Below are positions 44,396 through 53,325 of a DNA stretch of 64,000 bases, one piece after another. Numbering within the stretch: the first letter of the stretch is position 1; the number at the start of each line of letters is the position of its first letter. This DNA is from Arcanobacterium haemolyticum DSM 20595 (lineage in GTDB: Bacteria; Actinomycetota; Actinomycetes; Actinomycetales; Actinomycetaceae). The DNA lies in the NCBI RefSeq assembly GCF_000092365.1, contig NC_014218.1, positions 1,240,001 through 1,304,000 of the forward strand, in the 5' to 3' direction. The notes beneath the pieces are model-generated. The model saw only the letters and a program-made list of their open reading frames with translations. It was not told the DNA's origin and did not search any database. The position numbers were made by a program, and so were the translations under genes.

Positions 44396-45236
44396 GCAAC
44401 CGGCCCATCCCCAAACCATGCGGCGAAAAAACGTACACGATCGCAAATACGCATCCGTGTGCCAACACAACCGTGGCGCCTGACGCCATGTTGTACCAGT
44501 ACGAAACGTAAATCCCGATCGTCACACTCAACGCGGACGTGAGCGGGGCAATCCACAGCATGCGGCCAAACGATTGCGTCAACAAAAACGCGGTAGCGCC
44601 CGGAATAATCAGCAACGCGACGATCAAAATCGCGCCCACTGCCTGCATCGCAACCACTACGGTCATCGCCAAACAGATCAGGAGCAAGGCGGAAAGACGC
44701 TTCGTGGACAAGCCAATCGCGCTCGCGTGAATCGGATCGAACGCAAACAAGGTAAGATCCTTACGTTTTACAATCACGATCACCGCTGCCAACGGAGCCA
44801 ACACCACAACCTGCCACAAGTCAGCCTGTGTGATGCCCAGTAAATCGCCAAAAATAACATGCTGCAAATGAATATGGCTTGGGAACACGGAAATCAACAC
44901 CAAACCCAACGCGAGCATCGTGGTAAACACAACGCCCATCACCGTATCTTCCTTCAGCCCCGAACCGTTACGCACCACTGCAATCAACGCAACGCACACG
45001 ATCGCAGCAATAAACGCACCCACCGAAAACGGTAAGCCCACGATATACGCCAACACGATTCCCGGCACCACGGCGTGAGAAAGCGCGTCCCCCATTAGCG
45101 ACCAGCCAACCAACACCAGCCAACATGACAACAGAGCGCACACCGACGCCGCCAAAATAGTCACAGCGAAACCACGAACCATAAACGTATGGCTCCACAT
45201 TTCAACGAATGTGGCATAAAACCACTCCAACGTCAT
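44367..45236 (-). CDS. Metal ABC transporter permease (Mn/Zn/Fe type)
   Basis: 289 residues, eight or nine membrane segments, ABC-3 family. Conserved GDALSHAVVPGIVLAY and the HLQHVIFGDLLGI segment are typical of MntB/SitC/ZnuB proteins. The start overlaps the ATPase gene by 4 bp. Works with the ATPase and the H-H-E-D binding protein next to it. Confidence 0.95.
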   Translation of the reverse strand: MTLEWFYATFVEMWSHTFMVRGFAVTILAASVCALLSCWLVLVGWSLMGDALSHAVVPGIVLAYIVGLPFSVGAFIAAIVCVALIAVVRNGSGLKEDTVMGVVFTTMLALGLVLISVFPSHIHLQHVIFGDLLGITQADLWQVVVLAPLAAVIVIVKRKDLTLFAFDPIHASAIGLSTKRLSALLLICLAMTVVVAMQAVGAILIVALLIIPGATAFLLTQSFGRMLWIAPLTSALSVTIGIYVSYWYNMASGATVVLAHGCVFAIVYVFSPHGLGMGRLLTGARSIRR

Positions 45237-45976
45237 CGTATGTCCTCCGCTTCAGGTGTTGTGAAAGCCAACGCAAGATTGTGCTGGGATAAGGTGGCTG
45301 TCGGTTCTCCCCTGCCTACGATCTTGCGGTTCAACAAGGCCACTTCATCTGCGAAATCTGGGATGGTGGACAGATCGTGCGTAGACACCAACAACGTGGT
45401 GCCCGAACGCGCTAACCGTTGCAACAATTCAGTAATCACAGCGGCAGACGTGAAATCCACGCCGGCAAATGGTTCATCAAGCAGCATGACTTCTGCGCCT
45501 TGGGCAACTGCGCGGGCAACGAAAGCACGCTTTCGTTGCCCGCCAGACAGAGCGCCGATCGGACGGTTTTCTAGGCCGGTGAGGCCAACAACGTCTAAAG
45601 CCTTCGCCACGGCATCTTTATCTGTTTGGGATGGTTTGCGGCGCGGGCCCATCAGCCCGTAGCGCCCCATCATCACCACGTCATAGATAGAGAGCGGGAA
45701 GCGCGGATCGATTTCCTCATTTTGTGGAACATAGCCAATTTTTCCTGCTTTGCGGGCTACTTTGGGTTCTTGCCCGGAAACCATGATCGTCCCCTGGGAA
45801 ATTGTCACCAAGCCCATGATTGACTTGAAGAACGTGGATTTACCCGAACCGTTCATGCCTACGATCGCGCAGATTTTCCCTGGCCCTATCGAAAAATCGA
45901 TGCCAGTAAGGGCACGGACATCCCCGTATGAGACGTGGACGCCCTGGACGTCAAGTGCAGCTTGTTGCAGGTTCAA
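45233..45976 (-). CDS. Metal ABC transporter ATPase
   Basis: 247 residues. Walker A GMNGSGKSTF, Q-loop region GYVPQNEEID, signature LSGGQRKRAFVARA, Walker B VMLLDEPFAGVD and switch STHD, all as in manganese/zinc importers. Second gene of the operon, 240 bp after the binding-protein gene, with a strong hairpin between. Confidence 0.95.
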   Translation of the reverse strand: MNLQQAALDVQGVHVSYGDVRALTGIDFSIGPGKICAIVGMNGSGKSTFFKSIMGLVTISQGTIMVSGQEPKVARKAGKIGYVPQNEEIDPRFPLSIYDVVMMGRYGLMGPRRKPSQTDKDAVAKALDVVGLTGLENRPIGALSGGQRKRAFVARAVAQGAEVMLLDEPFAGVDFTSAAVITELLQRLARSGTTLLVSTHDLSTIPDFADEVALLNRKIVGRGEPTATLSQHNLALAFTTPEAEDIR

Positions 45977-46129
45977 TGTTTTCCTTAACTGCTCACGTGT
46001 TAATCAATTCCTCTACAAAGTTTATCCCACCAGCATGCCAATATTAATAGAAACTCACATTAAAGTCCGTCACATCAAACTTTTAACTCCACGATCAAAC
46101 GTCTCACAGAACAGCATATGGGGTACAAA

Positions 46130-46200
46130 GATGGACCTGCGGCCAGAATGTGAGATCCCTACTCTCACGTTCTAGCCGCAGGCCCTATTGGAGGTCCATC
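46130..46200 (-). terminator. Long hairpin between binding-protein and ATPase genes of the Mn operon
   Basis: Nested pairings GATGGACCT/AGGTCCATC (46130-46138 with 46192-46200), CCTGCGGC/GCCGCAGG and GTGAG/CTCAC give a 71-nt structure starting 16 bp after the binding-protein stop. It probably makes a partial terminator or mRNA stabiliser giving more binding protein than transporter. Confidence 0.6.
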
Positions 46201-46215
46201 ACAGCGTAGGTGTTC

Positions 46216-47172
46216 TTAGTTAGACTTCCCAGTCAAACCTTTTGTGATGGTCTCTGCGTCGTAACGCAGAAGATCGAGGTATGTTGGCACGTCACCGTCC
46301 GCTCCTGATAAGGAATCGACGTAGAGGACCCCACCAAACGGTGTACCGGTGGCTTCAACAACTGGCTTCATCTTGTTATCAACAGTGGATTCGCAGAAGA
46401 CCGCTGGAACTTTCGATTGCTTCACAAAGTTCTCCACGTCCGCCATACGTTGAGGAGTAAGTGCACCTTCAGCATTCACGCCCCAGAGATACTTTTCCGT
46501 AAGCTTCATATCACGAGCGAGATAAGAGAAGGCCCCTTCGCAGGTAACGAGCGCGCGATGTTCAGCCGGAATGGAAGCCAGTTCGGATTCCATCTTTTCC
46601 TTCACACTCGCGATTTCCTTCTTATATTTTTCGCCGTTTTCCTTATAGAATTCCGCGTTCTTCTTATCAATGGAAGATACGGCCTTCACAATGTTATCGA
46701 CGTAGAATTGGGCAGCCGTAGGAGACATCCATGCGTGTGGATTCGGCTTTCCTTCGTAATCACCTTCCGCAATGGCGATTGGCTCTACCCCTTCAGAGAG
46801 ATCGAAGTGCGGCACCTTAGTATCGGCAACGAAACGTTCAAACCAACGCTCTAGGCCCAGGCCATTATTAAGGATCAGATCCGCTTTTTCAGCTTTCTTA
46901 ATATCGGCTGGGGTTGGCTGATAATCGTGGATTTCCGCATCCGGTTCAGTGATCGAAGCGACGGACATCTTATCCCCCACAACGTTATTCACCATATCTG
47001 CGATAACCGTGAAGGTTGTGAGAACAACAGGTTTGCCATCTTCCTGAGTGGACGACGACGTGGCCGATTCTGCCTTAGCAGCTGGCTTTTCGGATGTTGA
47101 ACATCCGCCGAGAGCGAGTGCACAACTTGCAACAAGTGCCGGAACAATACGCACGAACTTCTTGATATTCAT
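46216..47172 (-). CDS. Manganese-type ABC transporter substrate-binding lipoprotein
   Basis: About 318 residues, PF01297 (cluster A-I). Signal peptide with lipobox ALGGCS. Likely metal ligands occur in family order: His in EIHDYQP, His in NPHAWMSP, Glu in FCES and Asp in VDSLSG. The His-His-Glu-Asp set is that of Mn/Fe proteins (PsaA, MntC, SitA) and not of zinc-specific ZnuA, and it lacks the His-rich loop of ZnuA. ATG at 47172 or 47178 is likely; neither has a strong ribosome-binding site. First gene of the operon. Confidence 0.92.
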   Translation of the reverse strand: MNIKKFVRIVPALVASCALALGGCSTSEKPAAKAESATSSSTQEDGKPVVLTTFTVIADMVNNVVGDKMSVASITEPDAEIHDYQPTPADIKKAEKADLILNNGLGLERWFERFVADTKVPHFDLSEGVEPIAIAEGDYEGKPNPHAWMSPTAAQFYVDNIVKAVSSIDKKNAEFYKENGEKYKKEIASVKEKMESELASIPAEHRALVTCEGAFSYLARDMKLTEKYLWGVNAEGALTPQRMADVENFVKQSKVPAVFCESTVDNKMKPVVEATGTPFGGVLYVDSLSGADGDVPTYLDLLRYDAETITKGLTGKSN

Positions 47173-47315
47173 AACCATTATCTTAACTACGCACACGTCC
47201 TACTTACAAGTTCGCAAACTCAAACATTTCGTTCCGCTAATCACGCACTCTCGACTGAAATGATACAAACTCCCCTCCCCCAGTCCGATCCTCATTTCAC
47301 GATAGTATTAGAGCC

Positions 47316-48467
47316 ATGAAAGAACGTGTAGTGAGCCTTTTAGCTGTAGCCACCGTTTTGTCTACACTGCTAGCTTTACCTGCTAGCGCGTTCGCCTACT
47401 CCTTGTCCAGTATTACTATTGACGTCAAACTAGATGCCCACGGCAACGGATTGATTTCCGACGCTCGCACATTCGAGGCATCTGATTCGCTCAATTTCAC
47501 TACCAATGAATTGATTGCTCGCGCTACCGAGGGTTCCACATTTGCTACAGGTTCGATCGAATCTGATCCGCCTCCTTCGTGGCTTCTTGCGCTCTTGATT
47601 GGTAGCGGAATCGTTGGTGCGGGAACAATCGTGACAAGCATAGTTAAGGCGGCACGTAACGCTCGCGTTGAGCGTGGGGATGGAACATATTGGCCTTCGA
47701 TCCCGTTTTGCGAAGATCCTCAGCTTCTCACCGAGTTGATGGGGTGGCACGATGGTGTCTTTTTACCCGCAGTTACGTTGGATTTGATTCGTTGCGGGGC
47801 GCTTTCATTATCGCCATCATCAGTGGTAGATGACGACGACGAAGCTACCGCCAACTCTATGATGACGCTCGATATGAGCAAGTGGCCAACAAAAGCGGCA
47901 TCAGATTCACTCTTGTTGGATATTTTCACTCGTGCTTTTAACGGCAATACGATTCGCAAAGTAAGCGATATTCACGACTACATTGACGAACATTCAGACG
48001 ACGTGGATTCGTGGATTGAATCTGTTCGAACCGAATCGCGCGACTATTTAGCATCACATCTTTATACCCGCACTGAAGAGAAACGATGTATTTTCTCCTC
48101 CACGGCAACTGTACCAACTCCTACTGGAGAGCTTCTCAAGGAACACGGTTTCAAACGCTATCTGGCACACTATGCTGACCTGACTGATGATCGAGATATC
48201 ACTACAGATTTATGGGATCGCTACATGGTGTGGGCTACCTGGCTAGATATTAATGAAGATGCACACGAAGAAATGGAATCGTTTACCACCGAGCATCCTG
48301 AACACTCGTCCATTCTTCCTTTCATGATCTACAATTCACACACCCACAACGTCCAGACTCTTTTCAACAATGATTCCGCAGCTGCACGTCATGGTTTGGG
48401 CGGATCAGCATCATTTACTGGTGGCACAGGTTCGTTCGGTGGAGGAACCGGAGGGGGTACTCGCTGA
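47316..48467 (+). CDS. Secreted/membrane DUF2207-like protein, shortened
   Basis: 383 residues. A signal peptide (to about ASAFAYS) is followed by the start of a DUF2207-like extracellular domain (SSITIDVKLDAHGNGLISDA) that is cut short; a membrane segment follows already at about residue 90-110, then a cytoplasmic domain and a low-complexity GGTGSFGGGTGG tail as in complete DUF2207 proteins. Usual members are 550-650 residues, so an internal in-frame loss of most of the outer domain is likely. Coupled to the next gene (TGATG). Confidence 0.7.
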   Translation: MKERVVSLLAVATVLSTLLALPASAFAYSLSSITIDVKLDAHGNGLISDARTFEASDSLNFTTNELIARATEGSTFATGSIESDPPPSWLLALLIGSGIVGAGTIVTSIVKAARNARVERGDGTYWPSIPFCEDPQLLTELMGWHDGVFLPAVTLDLIRCGALSLSPSSVVDDDDEATANSMMTLDMSKWPTKAASDSLLLDIFTRAFNGNTIRKVSDIHDYIDEHSDDVDSWIESVRTESRDYLASHLYTRTEEKRCIFSSTATVPTPTGELLKEHGFKRYLAHYADLTDDRDITTDLWDRYMVWATWLDINEDAHEEMESFTTEHPEHSSILPFMIYNSHTHNVQTLFNNDSAAARHGLGGSASFTGGTGSFGGGTGGGTR

Positions 48468-49720
48468 TGTCGCTTTCTTATCCGCGCCCCTCAACTCCCC
48501 CGATATATTCTGCATCCGCGTATCCTTCTACTCCTTCGCTTCCACGCAGGTCATTCAGTCAATTCATTGCAGCTGCCTTCTTTGTGATTGCGCTATTGTG
48601 TGGAGCATGGCTTATGGTGCTGATTGCCTTTCACATCACGCACGGAGCATGGTTTACTAACCTCATTATTTTCTGGGGAGTTCTGACCTATCTTGTTCTT
48701 CCCCGATTACATCAAATATTCACGTTCCTCTATGTACCCGATTATTTCATTGGCAGAACACGCACTAACGATGGAGTACTAGGGGATCCAATAAATCTAG
48801 CTTTCGATGGCAGTGCAGAGGATCTGTGTGCAGCGATGGAACAAGCCGGATGGGTACGTGCCGATCCTATTACGATTCGTTCCACTATCGGAATTATCAT
48901 GTCCACGCTTAAACGCTCGTCGTATCCAAGCGCCCCAGTCTCCGATCTGAACCTGTTTGGGCGAAAACAAACATATGCATTTCAACAAGATGTGGGCGGG
49001 AATGCGATCAAACGCCATCACATTCGCTTCTGGCACGTGCCTCATGGCTGGCGTTTGCCTGGAGGAGAAAAAGTTTCTTGGGTAGCTGCCGCCACATATG
49101 ATCGTTCGGTTGGTCTCAACTTTTTCACCCTCCAGGTAACGCATAAAATCGACGCGCATATTGATGCTGAGCGTGATTACGTTATCAATACTTTGCGCTA
49201 TGCTGATCCTTCAATCTCAGTACGCGTCATCAAAAACTTCTCTACCGCATACCATTCATGGAATGGCGGCGGTGATCCAATCTATACAGATGGCCATATG
49301 CCAATCGTTGATGTGCGTGGAACAGCTCAACGAAACTCCTATTCGCTCCCGCCAAAGAAACCACATTCACACGCTATCCCTCCAGCTCCTTTATGGTTTT
49401 CTACAATTCTTGTGGGTCTTTTGGTGACTAACGCTATCGCGATGATGGCCGATGGCAACCCGCTAGGTTGGACTCCTGCACTAAGCGCAGCCCTTACGTC
49501 CGTTATCTTACTTTTCACTTTTCAACGAAAACGTTGGGCATGGTTACTGTTCATGACGTATTCCACGCTCCTATGCGTTGCCGCACTCTTATCAATCACT
49601 ACTTTCTTGCCACACGACGAAACATCGTTTGTTGTGGCAGCGCTTTCGGTACTCGTCCTCGTGACAATATCGGACGAAAAAGTTCGACGATGGGTGAACA
49701 CTCCACGAAAAACACGTTAA
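48467..49720 (+). CDS. LssY C-terminal-domain membrane protein
   Basis: 417 residues. Two membrane segments near residues 33-55 and 60-80, then an LssY_C-like domain (about 90-255: GDPINLAFDGSAEDLCAAM, AGWVRADPITIRSTIG, PSAPVSDLNLFGRKQ, RHHIRFWHV), then three or four more membrane segments (about 300-400). The ATG overlaps the preceding stop by one base, so translation is coupled. Function unknown; the family is linked with lipid phosphatase-like proteins in some bacteria. Confidence 0.82.
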   Translation: MSLSYPRPSTPPIYSASAYPSTPSLPRRSFSQFIAAAFFVIALLCGAWLMVLIAFHITHGAWFTNLIIFWGVLTYLVLPRLHQIFTFLYVPDYFIGRTRTNDGVLGDPINLAFDGSAEDLCAAMEQAGWVRADPITIRSTIGIIMSTLKRSSYPSAPVSDLNLFGRKQTYAFQQDVGGNAIKRHHIRFWHVPHGWRLPGGEKVSWVAAATYDRSVGLNFFTLQVTHKIDAHIDAERDYVINTLRYADPSISVRVIKNFSTAYHSWNGGGDPIYTDGHMPIVDVRGTAQRNSYSLPPKKPHSHAIPPAPLWFSTILVGLLVTNAIAMMADGNPLGWTPALSAALTSVILLFTFQRKRWAWLLFMTYSTLLCVAALLSITTFLPHDETSFVVAALSVLVLVTISDEKVRRWVNTPRKTR

Positions 49721-49800
49721 GTATTCCAGTTCAGCTTTGAGACTGGTAGAGTCAAAAACCCGAGCATTCGGTCCACCCAACCATCTCTGAGAGGGAATCG

Positions 49801-51162
49801 ATGAATCTACGTCGAATCTTAGCTACGTCCACAGCCGTGCTCACATTAGGGGCACTCACTGTTCCTGCCGTCGCTGCTGAAAAGCCGGCAAGCAACGTCG
49901 TCGTCGCAACGTTTAACGCAAGCCTCAACCGCGAAAGCGAAGGCGAACTACTCAAAGATCTCGCGGCACCAGGAAACCCGCAAGCTAACAACGCAGCTGA
50001 AACAATCCAACGAATCAACCCAGATATCGTACTCGTGAACGAATTCGATTACGATCCCGAACACAAAGCGATGGATCTTTTCCGGAAAAACTATCTGGAA
50101 GTTTCCATCAACGGATCCACTCCCGTAACGTACCCATACGCATGGACCGGACCAGTCAACACAGGTGTTGATAGCGGCTACGATCTAGACCACAACGGAA
50201 AACTAGGCGAGCCAAGTGACGGCTGGGGCTATGGAAAATTCCCAGGCCAATACGGATTCGTGGTTTACTCAAAATATCCAATCGATGCGAACTCCGTACG
50301 TACGTTCCAAAATTTCCTCTGGAAAGACATGCCTGGAAATAACCTGCCAGTCGCAGAAGATGGAACCCCATGGTACAGTGACGAAATCCTTGAAAAGTTC
50401 CCACTTTCCTCCAAGACTCACGCAGATATTCCAGTAAATATCAACGGAACTACCGTGCACGTACTCGCCGATCATCCAACCCCACCAATCGATGGCAACG
50501 GGCCAGAACGCAGAAACTCCCGCCGCAACTTTGACGAAATTCGTATATGGGCAGACTACATCTCTGGCAAAGCTGACTACTTGTACGATGATGCCGGCGT
50601 AAAGGGTGGCCTCGCGGACGGCGCAAACTTCGTCATCGTTGGCGATCACAACTCCGATCCAAACGATGGCAATTCATGGCCAGGAGCAATCCAACAGCTC
50701 CTCGATAACCCGCGTGTTGTGGACACGAAGCCATCATCAGAAGGTGGCCTCCGCGAAGCAGAACTTCAAGGCGGCGTTAACCGTGAACATAAGAGCGATC
50801 CGCAACTAGATACCGCTGATTTCGCTGAAGGAAAAGGCCCTGGAAATCTCCGTGTCGATTACGTGTTGCCGAATTCCGGAACTGACGTACTTGATTCCCG
50901 CGTGTTTTGGCCAACACGTGATAATGAATATTTCCGCCTCACGGGGCTGCACCCATTCCCAACATCTGATCACAGGTTGGTCTGGGCAAAGCTTCACTTC
51001 CCTGGCATGCCTGCCGAAGAAACTCCCGCTGAAAAGCCAGTACAGAAAGAAGCCAAGCCAGGCGAACTTGCCAATACAGGCATCTCTGGATTCTTGCCAG
51101 TGGCAGCACTTGCCATCGGCTTAATCGGTGCCGGATTGATTACTGCTCGTAAGCGTTCATAA
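49801..51162 (+). CDS. Cell-wall-anchored endonuclease/exonuclease/phosphatase-family protein
   Basis: 453 residues. Signal peptide ending near AVAAEK, an EEP-fold catalytic domain with FNASLN (Asn), VNEFD (metal-binding Glu), LADHPTPP, VGDHNSDP (catalytic Asp/Asn) and TSDHRLVWA (Asp-His), then a Pro/Glu/Lys linker and LANTG (from about residue 422), a hydrophobic span and ARKRS. It is expected to act at the cell surface as a nuclease or phosphodiesterase; candidates are extracellular DNA or phosphorylated host compounds. A U-tract terminator follows. Confidence 0.9.
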   Translation: MNLRRILATSTAVLTLGALTVPAVAAEKPASNVVVATFNASLNRESEGELLKDLAAPGNPQANNAAETIQRINPDIVLVNEFDYDPEHKAMDLFRKNYLEVSINGSTPVTYPYAWTGPVNTGVDSGYDLDHNGKLGEPSDGWGYGKFPGQYGFVVYSKYPIDANSVRTFQNFLWKDMPGNNLPVAEDGTPWYSDEILEKFPLSSKTHADIPVNINGTTVHVLADHPTPPIDGNGPERRNSRRNFDEIRIWADYISGKADYLYDDAGVKGGLADGANFVIVGDHNSDPNDGNSWPGAIQQLLDNPRVVDTKPSSEGGLREAELQGGVNREHKSDPQLDTADFAEGKGPGNLRVDYVLPNSGTDVLDSRVFWPTRDNEYFRLTGLHPFPTSDHRLVWAKLHFPGMPAEETPAEKPVQKEAKPGELANTGISGFLPVAALAIGLIGAGLITARKRS

Positions 51163-51199
51163 CGCTCGCATATACACTCGGTTTGGGGGCGTCCCGGCT

Positions 51200-51237
51200 G
51201 GGGCTGTATCGCAACAAGCGATACAGCCCCATTTTTA
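51200..51237 (+). terminator. Intrinsic terminator after the anchored EEP gene
   Basis: 13-bp perfect arms GGGGCTGTATCGC and complement, AACAA loop, followed by ATTTTTAT. Confidence 0.9.
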
Positions 51238-51270
51238 TACCATCTTGTTCTATCAGCTTGCTCTATCGCC

Positions 51271-51325
51271 TTGACGAAACTCACAAAACATGAGACTGTA
51301 TTACTGTATTAATACAGCGATACAG
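51271..51325 (+). promoter_or_regulatory. Promoter/operator of the YtrA-like regulator
   Basis: TTGACG (51271) is a possible -35. The palindrome CTGTATTAATACAG (51304-51317) is flanked by an extra CTGTAT (51296) and ATACAG (51320), making a symmetric array over the promoter. This is typical of autoregulated GntR/YtrA operators. Confidence 0.55.
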
Positions 51326-51335
51326 ATAGGTGATT

Positions 51336-51716
51336 ATGTCAGTCGACGACTCTCGCCCCATCTGGATCCAACTAGTCGATACCTTCAGCCGCAATATTGC
51401 GGCAGGAGATTGGCCAGCAGGAACCAAAATACCCAGCGTCCGCGAACTCGCACTCGCGGCCGAAGTCAACCCCAACACGATCCAACGTGCACTCACACAA
51501 CTCGATTCACTCGGCCTCACAACCGCTGAACGAGCACAGGGCCGTTTCGTCACCACAGATACAGCCCTGATCGTGCGCGCCCAACACGATCTTGCAACAG
51601 ATGCAACGGACGCCCACGTCGTCGCCCTCTCAGCACTCGGGCTTTCACTCAACGATGCACTCGAACTCTTACGTAGCCGTTGGGATCGTTCATCGTCAAA
51701 GGAGAATCATGAATAG
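51336..51716 (+). CDS. GntR-family (YtrA subfamily) transcriptional regulator
   Basis: 126 residues. The winged helix carries DSRPIWIQLVDTFSRNI, AGTKIPSVRELA and VNPNTIQRALTQLDSLGL, with only a short C-terminal helical tail instead of a ligand domain, as in YtrA proteins that control adjacent ABC genes. ATG 51336 lies just after AGGTG; GTG 51330 is an alternative. Overlaps the next gene by 8 bp and probably represses the whole module. Confidence 0.93.
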   Translation: MSVDDSRPIWIQLVDTFSRNIAAGDWPAGTKIPSVRELALAAEVNPNTIQRALTQLDSLGLTTAERAQGRFVTTDTALIVRAQHDLATDATDAHVVALSALGLSLNDALELLRSRWDRSSSKENHE

Positions 51717-52413
51717 CACACCGCTCATTCGCGTAACAAACCTGACAAAGATGTACCAGCATAACGCGGCACTCGATAATCTTTCACTCACCATTAAACG
51801 CGGAAAAATTGTTGGCCTTATTGGAAAAAATGGCTCAGGAAAAACCACCCTTCTCAAAATTCTGGCCGGCCTACTCGCTGATTGGAATGGGAGCGTAACC
51901 ATCAATGGAATCGCGCCAAGCCCAGAAACCAAAGCCCACGTCGCATTCCTACCATCAACACAATTCCTCGATCAAAAACTCACTATCCCCGAAGCTATCG
52001 CACTCTTTGAACGCTTCTTCCCTGATTTCGATCCGGAAAAGGCTCGTACACTCATAGAATTCTTCCAGCTCCCCCACGATCGTACGCTCAAAGAAATGTC
52101 CAAAGGCATGAGCGAAAAAGTGCAGATCTCACTGGTCATGGCACGCAAAGCAGACGTCTACCTCCTAGATGAACCCATCTCAGGCGTTGACCCCGAAACT
52201 CGCACAATCATACTGAACGGAATTTTACGCGATTTCTCTGACGATTCCCTCCTCCTTATCTCCACTCATCTTGTAGCAGACGTGGAGGCGATTTTAGACG
52301 ACGTGGTGATCCTCGATAATGGACGGCTCATCTGTCAAGCGAACGTAGACGATCTGCGCACCGAATATGGAATGTCACTCGATCAGATCTGCCGGAAAGG
52401 AATTCTCAAATGA
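51709..52413 (+). CDS. ABC transporter ATPase (YtrB-like)
   Basis: 234 residues. Walker A GKNGSGKTTL, Walker B VYLLDEPISGVD and switch His ISTH are clear; the signature reads MSKGMSEKVQ, the divergent form usual in YtrB/antibiotic-efflux ATPases. ATG preceded by AAGGAGAATC. Coupled to both neighbours; pairs with the permease to form an exporter or envelope-stress module of unknown substrate. Confidence 0.92.
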   Translation: MNSTPLIRVTNLTKMYQHNAALDNLSLTIKRGKIVGLIGKNGSGKTTLLKILAGLLADWNGSVTINGIAPSPETKAHVAFLPSTQFLDQKLTIPEAIALFERFFPDFDPEKARTLIEFFQLPHDRTLKEMSKGMSEKVQISLVMARKADVYLLDEPISGVDPETRTIILNGILRDFSDDSLLLISTHLVADVEAILDDVVILDNGRLICQANVDDLRTEYGMSLDQICRKGILK

Positions 52414-53222
52414 TTCAGTTACTTCGCCAAGAATCGATAGCGCTTACTCGAAACATTCTCTCCTACCTCGGCATCATGCTCCTGGTAATCACAGTTTGCT
52501 TCGCAATCAGTGCAACAAGCCTTCCGCTCTTATCCGGCCTTGCAACAACAACCATCATCATCGTAACCATCATTACCCCTCAATTGGCGCTCGTATACCT
52601 CGCCACTCGCTACTGGGCAACTATGCATGGCGATAGCGGCTACTTCACTCACGCAATCCCAGTTAGAGCATCCACCATTTTCTGGGCAAAAACGCTCTAC
52701 GCAATCGTTGCAACATTCCCTTCTCTTATCGTGACGATCCTGGGCGTATGCGCGTTCTTTATCTCACGCGGTTGGGCGGCGGGCGCAACAACACAAAGCA
52801 TCTGGTCTGGAATGGTCGAAACATTCGAGGCCCTCCCCACCTCACTGCTCCTTGCAGGGGCCTTCCTTGCCATGATTACCATCATCAACATTGCTATCAG
52901 CGTGGCGGGAACAATCAGTTTCTGCGCTCAAGATAAATACATCCGGCACGGATTCGCAGTACCTACGATCGGACTGGTTCTTTACTACTTCGCCTACCAG
53001 ATCAGCGGCCTTCTTGGCGCACTACTTATTCCTGGAAGTATCAACGTATCCAATGGTTCGTTCACATGGCAGCTCATGCTGACGGACTTCATCAACGCAA
53101 TACAACACGATCAACAGCCACAGGTTGTGGGTATAGGAATAGTTCTCACATCTACTGCCCTTACAGCCGTGATCGCGTGGCTCGGCATTCGTTCGCTACG
53201 GAACCATCTATCACTACGGTAA
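52410..53222 (+). CDS. ABC transporter permease of the YtrA-like module
   Basis: 270 residues with six membrane segments (about 18-40, 45-66, 95-118, 145-170, 185-208, 240-262). The pattern is that of ABC-2-like bacteriocin or antibiotic efflux permeases. 4-bp overlap with the ATPase gene. Substrate unknown. Confidence 0.88.
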   Translation: MIQLLRQESIALTRNILSYLGIMLLVITVCFAISATSLPLLSGLATTTIIIVTIITPQLALVYLATRYWATMHGDSGYFTHAIPVRASTIFWAKTLYAIVATFPSLIVTILGVCAFFISRGWAAGATTQSIWSGMVETFEALPTSLLLAGAFLAMITIINIAISVAGTISFCAQDKYIRHGFAVPTIGLVLYYFAYQISGLLGALLIPGSINVSNGSFTWQLMLTDFINAIQHDQQPQVVGIGIVLTSTALTAVIAWLGIRSLRNHLSLR

Positions 53223-53237
53223 TGGTGGCGCTATAGT

Positions 53238-53289
53238 AGCGGTGTATTGATCGGCAGTGCCACATAAGGCCGCTGATCAATACACCGCT
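53238..53289. terminator. Bidirectional hairpin between converging ABC operons
   Basis: 15-bp perfect arms AGCGGTGTATTGATC and complement; the 22-nt loop holds a further GGC/GCC pair. Confidence 0.65.
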
Positions 53290-53325
53290 ATTTCAGCTCT
53301 ATTTCAGCCCCGCACTCCTGCGCTC

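Noticed and set aside
44367-47172. Zinc importer ZnuABC assignment
   Set aside because: The binding protein has His-His-Glu-Asp ligands and no His-rich loop, which fits Mn/Fe better.
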